The translations under genes and the position numbers were made by a program. DNA of 64,000 bases, taken from contig CAZPAV010000004.1 in NCBI GenBank assembly GCA_964584755.1, positions 1-64,000 on the forward strand. Direction: 5' to 3'. Below the pieces are notes generated by a model. It did no database searches, was not told where the DNA came from, and was given only the letters and a program-made list of their open reading frames with translations. Positions 24,754-32,291 of the stretch are shown here, one piece after another. Origin of the DNA: CAZPAV01 sp964584755 (GTDB lineage Bacteria; Actinomycetota; Acidimicrobiia; Spongiisociales; UBA5794). Numbering within the stretch: the stretch's first letter is position 1; each line of letters opens with the position of its first letter.

Positions 24754-25470
24754 TCAATCTCCAGCGACGAGGATCTCAAGTGCCGCGCGTCCGTCCTCGG
24801 CACCGTCGATGTTCCGCCACGCGCGCGCCTCAGGGTCGAGGAGGTCGGCCTGTCTTTTCAGCCACTTCCGCTCGTTGTCGCTGAGTTCCTCGGCCATTCC
24901 GAATGGATCGCCAACGAGCGTCAGGAGAAAGGCGAGGTCCTCGCGCTGAGCGTCGGGAAGGTCGTCGACTTCGATTGCCCGGGCCTTGACCAGTATGGCG
25001 CCGAGGAGGGTGGGGCGCGGGATGCTTCCGACTTGAGTATCCGTGCGGACTGCGACTTGGACGGATCGCCTCAGAGCCTGGCTCCCGCCGGGCACCTCCA
25101 CGGAACGGACTCCTGGTGACACCTCCCGCGGCGCTCGGGTCCCGATGCCGTCCGGAAGGAGAACGTCGATCTTGACGTCGCCGCGGACGAATCGATGACC
25201 AACGCCGTCTGCTGAGACTCCTTCGAGCTGGTATCCCAGCGACTTCAGGCCGCGGACGAATGCCTTCGGGTGGTCGGTGATGGCTCGAACGTTCACGATG
25301 ACATCGAGGTCCGTGGATCTTCGGGGTGGCGTGCGCTCGTGCTCGAGGCCGTGTAAGAAGACCATCTGAGCTCCGACCAGTGTCCAGTCGCTCGGAATCA
25401 CCGCGGCGACTTCGAGGAGGGCGTCCCACAGTTGGGTGGCGAGTTCATCGTCACGAGGGATGGTGATCAA
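24754..25470 (-). CDS. Nucleotidyltransferase (AbiEii-like toxin) of an HTH/NTase module
   Basis: A 238-residue nucleotidyltransferase-fold protein with GAQMVFLHG (33-41) and the metal-binding STDLDVIV (D54, D56). The layout resembles AbiEii/AbiGii-type toxins or other NTase toxins that modify tRNA or proteins. The C-terminal helical half includes KARAIEVDDLPDAQREDLAFLL. It lies 22 nt downstream of an HTH gene on the same strand; together they look like a toxin-antitoxin operon. The coding DNA is less GC-rich than the core genes, fitting transfer. The chemical target is not known. Confidence 0.75.
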   Translation of the reverse strand: MITIPRDDELATQLWDALLEVAAVIPSDWTLVGAQMVFLHGLEHERTPPRRSTDLDVIVNVRAITDHPKAFVRGLKSLGYQLEGVSADGVGHRFVRGDVKIDVLLPDGIGTRAPREVSPGVRSVEVPGGSQALRRSVQVAVRTDTQVGSIPRPTLLGAILVKARAIEVDDLPDAQREDLAFLLTLVGDPFGMAEELSDNERKWLKRQADLLDPEARAWRNIDGAEDGRAALEILVAGD

Positions 25471-25492
25471 GGCTTCTCCTGTTGGGCTCCAC

Positions 25493-26188
25493 CTACGAAG
25501 CTCTCAGAGGGGGTTCGAGGCGTTCCAACAGCTCCCTTGCGGCGCGCCGGCTTCGGGGGTCGTCGGATTCGAGGAGGTCGATGGCGATGCACGCCCGACC
25601 CACGCAGTTCTCCCAGGCAAACGGGAGGTCATCACCGACGACGTGAAGCACGAGATTCGGGCGGTCGCTCGGTTCCAGGTGATACCTGGATGCCAGAGCG
25701 TCGACTCGGGCAGCAGAGACGTACGCTTCGAGTTCCTCGGCGGCCTGGATGTCGCTGCCGGCTTCGAAAGCCGCGCTGACGCCGGACTTCACGACTTCTG
25801 GCTCCTGTGCGATTCTCTGCAGCGCCGACGGGTGCGCTCGGAAGCTCAGTCTGTGGGCTCTCGCTCTCAGCCTGGGGGCGAGTGCGAGAAGGCCGTGCGA
25901 GCGTAGCTTGCTTCGAAGCCTCGACAGTGCAGAGGGGCTGACCCAATCCACCGGCAGGCCGTCGGAGAGGCACAGAAGCGCCCACGCATTCGCGGCGCTG
26001 TAGGGGCGACCGTCGACGATGTCGGCGTCCTGTCTGCGGTCGAGGCTCGCTCGGTGAATCAGCCACCGTCCGGCGATCTTGTCGGCTTCGAGCTGTTGGG
26101 CACGCGCCATCGCCCGTACCCGCGAAGGGTGGAGGCCCAATCGCCTTGCGGCTTCGGGGACTGAGACGAGATCGTTCTGGATGGACAT
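25493..26188 (-). CDS. HTH (MerR/excisionase-type) protein, likely antitoxin of the NTase module
   Basis: A 231-residue protein. Residues 7-50 form a helix-turn-helix of the excisionase/MerR-like kind (SVPEAARRLGLHPSRVRAMARAQQLEADKIAGRWLI). The remaining 180 residues are of unknown fold and may bind the toxin. It is the promoter-proximal gene of the pair with the NTase. A near-consensus promoter with nested inverted repeats lies directly upstream, as expected for autoregulation. It could double as a DNA-binding accessory factor for the integrase, but its C-terminal part is far too long for a plain excisionase. Confidence 0.7.
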   Translation of the reverse strand: MSIQNDLVSVPEAARRLGLHPSRVRAMARAQQLEADKIAGRWLIHRASLDRRQDADIVDGRPYSAANAWALLCLSDGLPVDWVSPSALSRLRSKLRSHGLLALAPRLRARAHRLSFRAHPSALQRIAQEPEVVKSGVSAAFEAGSDIQAAEELEAYVSAARVDALASRYHLEPSDRPNLVLHVVGDDLPFAWENCVGRACIAIDLLESDDPRSRRAARELLERLEPPLRAS

Positions 26189-26207
26189 GCAGCAAACCGC
26201 CGGGAGG

Positions 26208-26275
26208 TTGACACAACTCTATCACTGGCGAGTTAGTTGTGTCAACTCTATCGTTAGCGACACAATTGTGATAAC
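26208..26275 (-). promoter_or_regulatory. Promoter-operator of the HTH/NTase module
   Basis: Read on the minus strand, TTGACA (plus 26240-26245) and TAGAGT (plus 26216-26221) are spaced by 18 bp, almost a consensus sigma-70-type promoter. TTGACACAAC (26208-26217) and GTTGTGTCAA (26236-26245) form a perfect 10-bp inverted repeat covering both boxes. CAACTCTATC occurs twice (26214-26223, 26243-26252), and CACAATTGTG is a further palindrome just upstream. This fits repression by the HTH protein. Confidence 0.75.
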
Positions 26276-26519
26276 GGCGTGGAGGCCGTGCATGGTTTCA
26301 AGACAGGGCAGGGTGAACCCGTGGACGTCTGCCGGGAGATGGCCGAGTCCGTCGAGCGCCGCGGCGGAATGGTGCGACACACCCTGATCTGGGGTGCGTT
26401 CGGACGCCGGGGTGTACGGGGTGAATTGGAACCACACGGCTCAACTGTCGGCTCACGCAACCCTCTGCACTATCCCTCAAGTATGGGGGACAATGCAGCA
26501 TGGCCAGAGGGCGCCATCC
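26276..26519. other. Non-coding stretch between the module operator and the integrase 3' end
   Basis: No convincing gene. An 86-codon plus-strand frame (26279-26539) and a 71-codon minus-strand frame (26222-26437) are open, but neither has a ribosome binding site or a recognisable domain, and they overlap each other. The sequence is unusually low in GC for the window. Confidence 0.5.
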
Positions 26520-27608
26520 TCACCTCTCGATCCCGATGACCGCGGACGCAGCCCGAGTCGGCCGGGGACTCGAGAGAGACCGTCTCCGCGCCGCTTCGAG
26601 GGCGTCGGCGGCCTCCCGGTCGCGGCCTTCGAACAGGTGTCCGTAGACGTCGTAGGTCGTCCGGATCGAGGCGTGGCCGAGCCGCTGGGAGATGACGTAG
26701 GGGTCTTCTCCCTCGGCGATGAGGAGGGCCACGTGGGTGTGGCGGAGGTCGTGTGGGCGCATCGGCTCACCCACGGACTCCCGCACGGCCGGGTACCAGA
26801 CCCGCCGGCGGAAGAGGTGCAGGCGAAGCGGCCCGCCTTCCGGAGCGGTGAAGACGAGTCGGTCCCGACCCGGGTAGGCGGCCAGGTGGGCGGCGAGCTC
26901 GTCGGCGAGGAACGCAGGGAAGGTCACCGTTCGGCGGGAGGCTGCCGTCTTGAGCGGCTCCTCGACTCGGAGCTGTCGGCGCAGCAGGTCGAGCCGGTCG
27001 ATGCGCAGGGCGGCGAGCTCGCCGGGACGCAGCCCGGTGTAGGCGCCGGTGAGCACGAACGCCCGGTACCGGGGCTGGATGGTCTCGGCGAGCTGTTCGA
27101 CCTCTTCGATGGAGAGGAAGCGTTTCTCGGTCTGTTCGATCTTCGGCAGCTCGATTCTGCGACACGGCGATCGTGCCAGGCGCCCGTCCTCGACTGCCAG
27201 CTCGAGGGCGAGCTGCAACAGCGTGTAGGCGCGCCGGATCGTGGAGGGGGCGTAACCGCCGGCGACGAGGTCGGCTACCCAGGCGCGCACGTCCCCACGT
27301 TCGATCGCAAAGAGGGGCAGATCGCCGAAGGTGGGCAGGATGAGGCTGCGAATGACCGAGCCGTCGCTCGCCCGGGTCGAGGCGGCAAGGTGGACCCGCC
27401 CGGCCTGCACGATGTCGTTCCACTCGCCGAAGCTGATCCGGGCGAGCCGGGGGTCGGTCCACTCGCCCCGCAGCTTGTCGGTTTCGACGGTGGCGAGGAA
27501 CGCCTCGGCGTCGACCTTGCGGCGGAAGTTGCGAGCCCGCTCCCGTCCGTTCGGTGTCCGGTAGCGAGCCTGCCAGGTGCCGGCCTTCGTCTTGCGGATG
27601 TGTGCCAT
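26520..27608 (-). CDS. Tyrosine-family site-specific integrase
   Basis: A 362-residue phage-type integrase. The N-terminal AP2-like arm-binding domain is MAHIRKTKAGTWQARYR. A SAM-like core-binding domain follows (about 60-150), and the catalytic domain has R194 (TGLRPGEL), H286-x-x-R289 (PHDLRH), H312 (LGHASI) and the nucleophile Y322 (YDVYGHLF). The catalytic set is complete, so it may be active. I chose the ATG at 27608 rather than 27635 because homologues start with the basic MAHIRK segment. It is the recombinase expected to have placed the island in tRNA-Ala. It lies mid-element rather than beside an att site, which is less usual. Confidence 0.93.
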   Translation of the reverse strand: MAHIRKTKAGTWQARYRTPNGRERARNFRRKVDAEAFLATVETDKLRGEWTDPRLARISFGEWNDIVQAGRVHLAASTRASDGSVIRSLILPTFGDLPLFAIERGDVRAWVADLVAGGYAPSTIRRAYTLLQLALELAVEDGRLARSPCRRIELPKIEQTEKRFLSIEEVEQLAETIQPRYRAFVLTGAYTGLRPGELAALRIDRLDLLRRQLRVEEPLKTAASRRTVTFPAFLADELAAHLAAYPGRDRLVFTAPEGGPLRLHLFRRRVWYPAVRESVGEPMRPHDLRHTHVALLIAEGEDPYVISQRLGHASIRTTYDVYGHLFEGRDREAADALEAARRRSLSSPRPTRAASAVIGIER

Positions 27609-28023
27609 GAGAGATCCTTTCGCCGTGCCTGGCATCGGCCACCGGGTTCGACGCGGGGACGCCCCGCGTCCCGAACCTATCAGCCGCCGCCGACACCATT
27701 CCGGGGCCTCGATCCGAGCCTGCGGGCCCCCACGTTGCCGTCGAACCCTTTCCGTAGAGTTTCAAGAACCCTTTCCGAAACCCTTTCGAGAACCCTCCAA
27801 CCGGAGCGGCCGGCGGTGGAAGCCACGAGGAGCAGCCAGGAGTCCTCCGTGAGTCCAGCGTTGCCGGTCATGCCGGGGGAGCGGTCCCGGGACGCCGTTT
27901 CCGAGCCTCAGACAGGGCCAATGCCCGATTCCCGCTACCGACGCACGGGAATCTCGCGAGTTCCTTTCCGCAGAGAGGGCAAGTGAGACTCGGCTGAAAG
28001 GGTTCTCCTTCACGATCAGGCCC
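27609..28023. other. Gene-free region upstream of the integrase
   Basis: Apart from the repeats at 27743-27798 and 27996-28005, I see no supported gene in these 415 nt. Long minus-strand frames crossing it are antisense to the small ORF downstream and lack starts with ribosome binding sites. Confidence 0.5.
27743..27798. repeat. GAACCCTTTCC iteron-like repeats upstream of the integrase
   Basis: GAACCCTTTCCG occurs exactly at 27743-27754 and 27766-27777; AAACCCTTTCG (27778-27788) and GAACCCTCC (27790-27798) follow. One inverted copy, GAAAGGGTTC, lies at 27996-28005. Spacings near 23, 12 and 12 bp suggest binding on one face of the helix. They could be sites for the integrase, a regulator or a replication protein. 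Confidence 0.65.
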
Positions 28024-28194
28024 ATGAGCCAGATCGAGGAGACGAATCCGATGCCAACCGCCGAGTACGCCCAGGTCGCCCCCGCCGACCGCTCGACGCG
28101 TCCCGTCAGCAACGTCTGGCGAAACCCCCTCAGAGCCACACGCACGTGCAACACGTTGCGGGCGGTATACCCGTACACGCCGGAGGCGCCGTGA
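28024..28194 (+). CDS. Small ORF of 56 residues coupled to the SEC-C gene
   Basis: A short ORF reading MSQIEETNPMPTAEYAQVAP at its start, with GC-rich third positions like a real gene. Its TGA overlaps the ATG of the next gene as TGATG, suggesting translational coupling. I recognise no domain. No strong ribosome binding site precedes the ATG. It is inside the island, after the repeat region, and may be a small accessory protein of the element. Confidence 0.45.
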   Translation: MSQIEETNPMPTAEYAQVAPADRSTRPVSNVWRNPLRATRTCNTLRAVYPYTPEAP

Positions 28195-28705
28195 TGCCAC
28201 TCAACCGCGGAATGCTCGAGAGGATCGACCGCATGGTGCTGTCGGAGTTGGATCATGGGGATGGCGTTCGGCTGGTGAAGGTACCGCTGTCCAAGGCGGT
28301 GTGGTCGACGTGGCGCCGGTACTGGAGGCGATCGGGATGACGATGGGAGGAGCCGTTGCTGGTCTGATCGTCCACGAGCTTCGGATCGTGGTTGGTGACC
28401 GCACCGACGGAGGCTCCGCGACATTCCCCGGGGCACGCGAAGAGGCACTCGCGACTCGGGGGTCGCAGATCATCGACTGGGAGCGAGATCTCGCGGCGAC
28501 CGAGGAGCGGCTCAGCGAATGGACCGAACGGCTGGGCACCTGGGAGCGAGACTTGCAGGCGAGGGAGCGACGTCTGTCGGCAGCTTTGGGGCAGGCGGTC
28601 GTGGCCAGGGCTGCCGGCAGGAGGATCGGCCGCAACGAGCGCTGCCCTTGCGGCTCGGGTCTCAAGCACAAGCAGTGCCACGGATCCGTGGAGGGCCGAC
28701 GGTAG
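28194..28705 (+). pseudogene. SEC-C zinc-motif protein, broken by a one-base frameshift near 28320
   Basis: The first 48 codons from the ATG at 28194 read to KVPLSKAVWSTWRRYW and stop at 28340. The -1 frame continues with EAIGMTMGGAVAGLIVHELR, a coiled-coil region (DWERDLAATEERLSEWTERL) and a C-terminal SEC-C metal-binding motif, CPCGSGLKHKQCHG. Adding one base after the TACTG at about 28319-28323 joins the two parts into a plausible protein of about 170 residues: a helical DNA-binding-like N-terminus, a coiled coil and a zinc motif. I recall similar fused proteins in actinobacterial mobile elements, but cannot check this. It is either a pseudogene or a sequencing error. Confidence 0.65.
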
Positions 28706-28865
28706 GGCCTCGTGCTTCCCATGACGCACGCCGGCGACCACGAGCGCGATGCCGTCTGCCTTGGCGGATGGCTGAAGGAGATGCCCGGCAGCTCCTCCTA
28801 TCGATTCGCCCGAGCCGGTCGGCACCATGACGCCGGATCAACCGGGTGTCGTGGCGGGGGGCCTC

Positions 28866-28871
28866 TACCAT
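28866..28871 (+). promoter_or_regulatory. Leaderless -10 box TACCAT of the NUDIX gene
   Basis: TACCAT ends 6 nt before the ATG at 28878, the same arrangement as the core leaderless genes. Confidence 0.5.
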
Positions 28872-28877
28872 CGTGGG

Positions 28878-29360
28878 ATGACCAAAGGGCTTCGGATCCG
28901 TCGGGCGGTGCGAGCCGTCGTGCTCGATCCGGCAGATCGTGTGCTGCTCGTGCGCTTCGAGTTCCCGCATGTCGTCTTGTGGGCTGCTCCCGGTGGCGGG
29001 CTGGAACCTGGTGAGCATCCTCATGATGCGCTGCGCCGGGAACTGATCGAGGAGACCGGGCTCGTCGACCCTGAGATCGGCCCGGTGATCTGGACGCGGA
29101 CACACGTGTTCCCGTTCCTCGACGGGAGCTACGACGGTCAGACCGAATCGTTCTACCTCGTACGCACCGAACCGCTCGAACCCCGCCCGGCGATGTCGTG
29201 GGAGGACCTCGGCGCCGAGTACGTCACCGACGTTCGCTGGTGGCCCCAGAGCGAGCTCGAGGAGAGCGGTGCGATGTTCGCTCCCCGACGCATGCCCGAG
29301 CTGATCGGTCGTCTGGTCGCCGAGGGGCCGCCGCCGGCACCGATCGACGCCGGGGTGTAG
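28878..29360 (+). CDS. NUDIX hydrolase
   Basis: A 160-residue NUDIX protein with an intact box at about residues 39-61 (GGLEPGEHPHDALRRELIEETGL), which binds Mg and hydrolyses nucleoside-diphosphate-linked substrates. The ATG at 28878 directly follows a -10 box; the upstream ATG at 28827 would precede the promoter and adds no conserved residues. As cargo of the island it could clean up modified nucleotides or act with the nearby NTase modules, but this is speculative. The substrate is unknown. Confidence 0.88.
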   Translation: MTKGLRIRRAVRAVVLDPADRVLLVRFEFPHVVLWAAPGGGLEPGEHPHDALRRELIEETGLVDPEIGPVIWTRTHVFPFLDGSYDGQTESFYLVRTEPLEPRPAMSWEDLGAEYVTDVRWWPQSELEESGAMFAPRRMPELIGRLVAEGPPPAPIDAGV

Positions 29361-29458
29361 GTCCAGGACGCACAGGGACGAGGTGAGTTCCCGCAGGCAG
29401 GGATCGTGATGGGACGCGGCCGGATCCCGCGGTGGAGCTGCGGTGTTGCTCCTGCGGC

Positions 29459-30355
29459 CTATCCGGACCGCCACTGCCAGGTGTCGGGATCCCATGTTGC
29501 ATCGGGGACTTGCTCACCGATGAGCGGGTTCCAGAAGGAGCGGAGCGCCTCTCCGGCTTGGGGGAGCGTGACCCATGGGATGTCGTAGATGGCCACGAAC
29601 TGGGCCCACCGGTCCGCCCAGCGGTTTGGTGGGTTGGGGATCTGCGGAGGCCACGGGGTGTTTCGGGTCTCGAACGTCGCTTCGCAGGTTGCGACGACGG
29701 CAGAGCTCGGTGAGATGGGGAGGCGTTCGGCGATGACGAGCATGTCGTAGAGGTCTCGGGGCCGGCTGGATCCGTTGCCGTAGGAGCGTGCGTAGGCGTG
29801 GAGCTTCTCGGCGAGTTGTTGTTCGACGGGGATGGCGGGGACGATAGGGGCAGGGAGGCCGGCGAAGTCGAGGACGTCACGGAGGGGAATCTCGGTGAGG
29901 GGTCGCCGGTCGGTGGGCATCAAGTTGACGTCGAGGTTGACACGTTCGAACTCTCTGCCGGCGAGCATCGCGAGAACGGGGAACCGGAGAGCACCGGCCG
30001 CAGTCTCGCCCTGGAGGGGCCGGGCTCGGCCGATCTGGAAGGCGAACCCGTCATCCACGTCGAGCAGCGCCGCCTGATCGAGGGCGGCTTCGAGTTCGTC
30101 GCGGGTGGCTCGCCAGTTGGCGTCGGCGTCGGAGGTCGCTCGGGCCCGGTCGCCGAGACGTGCGAGGAGGGCCAACCCTCCCTTGAGCGCCCAGGTCCCC
30201 GGCGGAGCCGTGTGTTGGAGCCGCGCGAGGAGTCGCTGATGGGCGACTTCCTTGCGAAGCCGGTCGAGGGGACGGCCCGTCTGGCGGGCACGGGTGAGGA
30301 GACGTCGTTCGAGCGCCACACGGAAGGCATGGGGACTGTCATAGGGGCCGATCAT
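29459..30355 (-). CDS. abiEii: AbiEii-family nucleotidyltransferase toxin
   Basis: A 298-residue type IV toxin of the AbiE system. The NTase motif WALKGGLALLARLGDRARATSDAD supplies the KGG (58-60) and the acidic pair D76/D78. The helical second half has EQQLAEKLHAYARSYGNGSSRPRDLYDML, the conserved lysine and aspartate region of AbiEii. Family members are GTP-dependent bacteriostatic enzymes that protect against phage by abortive infection. The ATG overlaps the abiEi stop (ATGA), the normal gene order. It belongs to the island. Confidence 0.88.
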   Translation of the reverse strand: MIGPYDSPHAFRVALERRLLTRARQTGRPLDRLRKEVAHQRLLARLQHTAPPGTWALKGGLALLARLGDRARATSDADANWRATRDELEAALDQAALLDVDDGFAFQIGRARPLQGETAAGALRFPVLAMLAGREFERVNLDVNLMPTDRRPLTEIPLRDVLDFAGLPAPIVPAIPVEQQLAEKLHAYARSYGNGSSRPRDLYDMLVIAERLPISPSSAVVATCEATFETRNTPWPPQIPNPPNRWADRWAQFVAIYDIPWVTLPQAGEALRSFWNPLIGEQVPDATWDPDTWQWRSG

Positions 30356-30918
30356 GCCGAGAGGGATCGGCCGAAGACCTCGGCGAGGTCGGGCTGCTGC
30401 TCGACGACCTGGCGAAGCCGGCCGGCCCGGATGAGGCCACGCTCGATGGCTTCTTCTGCAGCGGCGGCCGCGACCGCCGGATCCGCGGCGACGTCGAGGA
30501 TGGTTCGCATCGGTGTGGTGACGGGAATCCCCTCGCGGACCGTGACGTCATCCGCCGGGAGCGTCGCCCGATGGATGAGCACACCGGGGCGCCTCCCCCG
30601 GAAGCGACGCGCAACGGTGATGTGGATGACCGCCGGCATGGCGTCGGCCAGGCCGTAGATCGCCAATGCCGTGTCGTGGGAGGCCACCGCACCGTCACCG
30701 ACCCACAGGATGGTGGCCATCACGTCTTCGAACGGGTGGCTCGGATAGTTGAGCAGGCGGTACACGCCCCGGTCGACACGCTCCAGGTTGCCCGAGCGGA
30801 CGTGATGGGACAGGTAGCGACGGTCGACCCCCAGCTCTTCCGCCTGGCTCGTGCTGAAGTAGCCGAGCTGGGCGTCGGCGAGGGAATACAGACGGTCGAG
30901 CACCCACTTGGCTGGCAT
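30352..30918 (-). CDS. abiEi: AbiEi-family antitoxin/repressor
   Basis: A 188-residue antitoxin of the AbiE type IV system: an N-terminal winged helix-turn-helix (LGYFSTSQAEELGVDRRYLSHHVRSGNLERVDRGVYRL, about 16-54) and the C-terminal antitoxin domain (TTPMRTILDVAADPAVAAAAAEEAIERG). AbiEi proteins repress their own operon by binding inverted repeats and counter the toxin without stable contact. I chose the ATG at 30918: a -10 box TACTAT ends 7 nt before it and the operator palindrome overlaps it, so the long in-frame extension upstream cannot be translated from this promoter. Confidence 0.88.
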   Translation of the reverse strand: MPAKWVLDRLYSLADAQLGYFSTSQAEELGVDRRYLSHHVRSGNLERVDRGVYRLLNYPSHPFEDVMATILWVGDGAVASHDTALAIYGLADAMPAVIHITVARRFRGRRPGVLIHRATLPADDVTVREGIPVTTPMRTILDVAADPAVAAAAAEEAIERGLIRAGRLRQVVEQQPDLAEVFGRSLSA

Positions 30919-30919
30919 G

Positions 30920-30942
30920 AATGTCATAGTAACTATGACATT
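30920..30942 (-). promoter_or_regulatory. AbiE operator palindrome with embedded -10 box
   Basis: AATGTCATAG (30920-30929) and CTATGACATT (30933-30942) form a perfect 10-bp inverted repeat around TAA. On the minus strand the -10 box TACTAT (30931-30926) lies inside it, 7 nt from the abiEi ATG. Binding here would block the promoter, as known for AbiEi autoregulation. Confidence 0.8.
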
Positions 30943-31054
30943 GGCGCCACGCCAGCGTTTTCCGATCGACTCCGGGTCGCCTGATCTTCGAGGCTCACCT
31001 GCGTTCCCGCCAGCAGGGACCTCGAACGGCGAGACCCGGCGTCGAACCTCCACT

Positions 31055-31109
31055 GGGGTCCGCGCAGAGTCCGCCGAGAGTCCGCGGAAAGTCCGCGAGA
31101 GGTCCGAAA
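31055..31109. repeat. Phased 11-bp repeats at the right inner end of the island (5 units)
   Basis: Five contiguous 11-bp units with the core GTCCG in constant phase: GGGGTCCGCGC, AGAGTCCGCCG, AGAGTCCGCGG, AAAGTCCGCGA and GAGGTCCGAAA. The same family occurs in three units at 24664-24696. Together with the att sites they frame the element. The remaining bases between abiEi and attR (30943-31206) hold no gene. Confidence 0.75.
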
Positions 31110-31206
31110 ACGACCGGAAATGACCAGAGGCGTTGAGAGGTGAAATGCCAATAGCCACAAGGGTTTTCGGCCGTTTCGCCAGGTGGCGAAACGTGCCCGT
31201 TCTTCG

Positions 31207-31268
<62 letters not shown>

Positions 31269-31321
31269 CGGGGCTGTCGCATGGATGGTCGCCGCAGCGG
31301 GGTTGCCGGCGTGGTGTCGGT

Positions 31322-31711
31322 TCAGGTGGTGGCGAGCCGGTGCCGGTGGATCTCGAGCAGGTCGTGGACGGTGCACACGAGTCGTCCTTCGCTGGTGGTG
31401 GCAGCGAGTCCTCGCCGTGAGAACCGTCGGAACCTGAGGTTGGCCTTGATGTTCCCGAAGAGCGTCTCGACGGTGGACCTCGGCTTGGCGTAGGCGGCGG
31501 CTCCGCCGTCGGTGGCGAGGCGCTCGACGAAGGCGTGACGGACCTGGGCTGGATCGGGCAAGCCGCGGCGGTGATGCTCGAGCAGTGTGCCCACGGTGGT
31601 GGTCGAGACGCCCAGGTGGGTCGTCGCGGTCTGTGCGGTGATGTCGCCTCGGTCGGGGCATTCGATGACGTCCCGGCGCCGGCCGAGACGGGGACCGCTC
31701 CTGTCGGTCAC
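31322..31711 (-). pseudogene. C-terminal remnant of a DDE transposase (IS1182/IS5-like)
   Basis: A 129-codon frame whose C-terminal part (AAYAKPRSTVETLFGNIKANLRFRRFSRRGLAATTSEGRL, written here in pieces of a conserved end) matches the last about 60 residues of IS1182-type DDE transposases, where Y-A-K-R-x-S-T-V-E-P-x-F-G-x-I-K precedes FRRFSRRG. The N-terminal catalytic Asp region is missing. No terminal inverted repeats were found. It lies just outside the right att site and marks this flank as a place of repeated insertion. Confidence 0.6.
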
Positions 31712-32277
31712 TCGACTTCGAGCTTCACCAGAGCGAAGGATGCTCCGTCAGTTTCCTCACTCCTCCTGACCTCTACGAAGCCGCCGGTCAGATAGAGGTC
31801 GAGGGGGCCGGAGGGGTTGTTGGCCGAATCGACCCGCGCGTACGCCCAGAGGCCCCTGAGGCCGCGCGCTCGTACGTCGTCCACCACCGCACTCAACAGC
31901 CGTGTGCCAATCCCTGCGCCTCGGAACGGAACCGGCACGTGGAGGCATGTCACCAACACCTCGTCGTCGGGGGGTTTCTCCATGCCATAGTCGTACCGGT
32001 AGAACCCGGGAAAGCGTTGAGCCGGTGCGTACTGGACGTAGCCGGCCGGTGTCCCGTCCACCAGGGCCAGAAACCCACACGGTCCCCACTCTGCCCAGGC
32101 CCTCTCGAACCAGGCCCGTTTGTGCTCTGCCCATGCTGTCGAGAACGGCTCTCGTCCCGGTGTGGCGAAGAGGTCCGGCTCCTCCCAGTACAGACAGAGT
32201 CCGCACGTGGCTGCGACGGCGTGAGGAAGGTTGGAAGCGTCGATCCTCACGATCTCGGGTGCCACTGGATCCGGCAT
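31708..32277 (-). CDS. GNAT-family N-acetyltransferase
   Basis: A 189-residue GNAT protein with the acetyl-CoA pyrophosphate loop VPVPFRGAGIGTRLL near residues 114-128 and the usual beta4-alpha3 segment before it (DDEVLVTCLHV). The N-terminal part contains several Cys and Trp residues of unknown role. I chose the second ATG (32277) because the -10 box TAGACT on the minus strand ends 8 nt before it, whereas the first ATG would be only 2 nt away. The acceptor substrate is unknown. Confidence 0.8.
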   Translation of the reverse strand: MPDPVAPEIVRIDASNLPHAVAATCGLCLYWEEPDLFATPGREPFSTAWAEHKRAWFERAWAEWGPCGFLALVDGTPAGYVQYAPAQRFPGFYRYDYGMEKPPDDEVLVTCLHVPVPFRGAGIGTRLLSAVVDDVRARGLRGLWAYARVDSANNPSGPLDLYLTGGFVEVRRSEETDGASFALVKLEVE

Positions 32278-32285
32278 CTGCATCC

Positions 32286-32291
32286 AGTCTA
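32286..32291 (-). promoter_or_regulatory. Leaderless -10 box TAGACT of the GNAT gene
   Basis: TAGACT (plus-strand AGTCTA) ends 8 nt before the ATG at 32277. Confidence 0.5.

Noticed and set aside
26279..26539. Plus-strand frame of 86 codons next to the integrase
   Set aside because: No ribosome binding site, no domain, overlaps the integrase end on the other strand; left as unassigned.
27762..28448. Minus-strand frame of 228 codons with a hydrophobic stretch
   Set aside because: Antisense to the 56-residue ORF and the SEC-C gene; the basic, low-complexity remainder is not protein-like.
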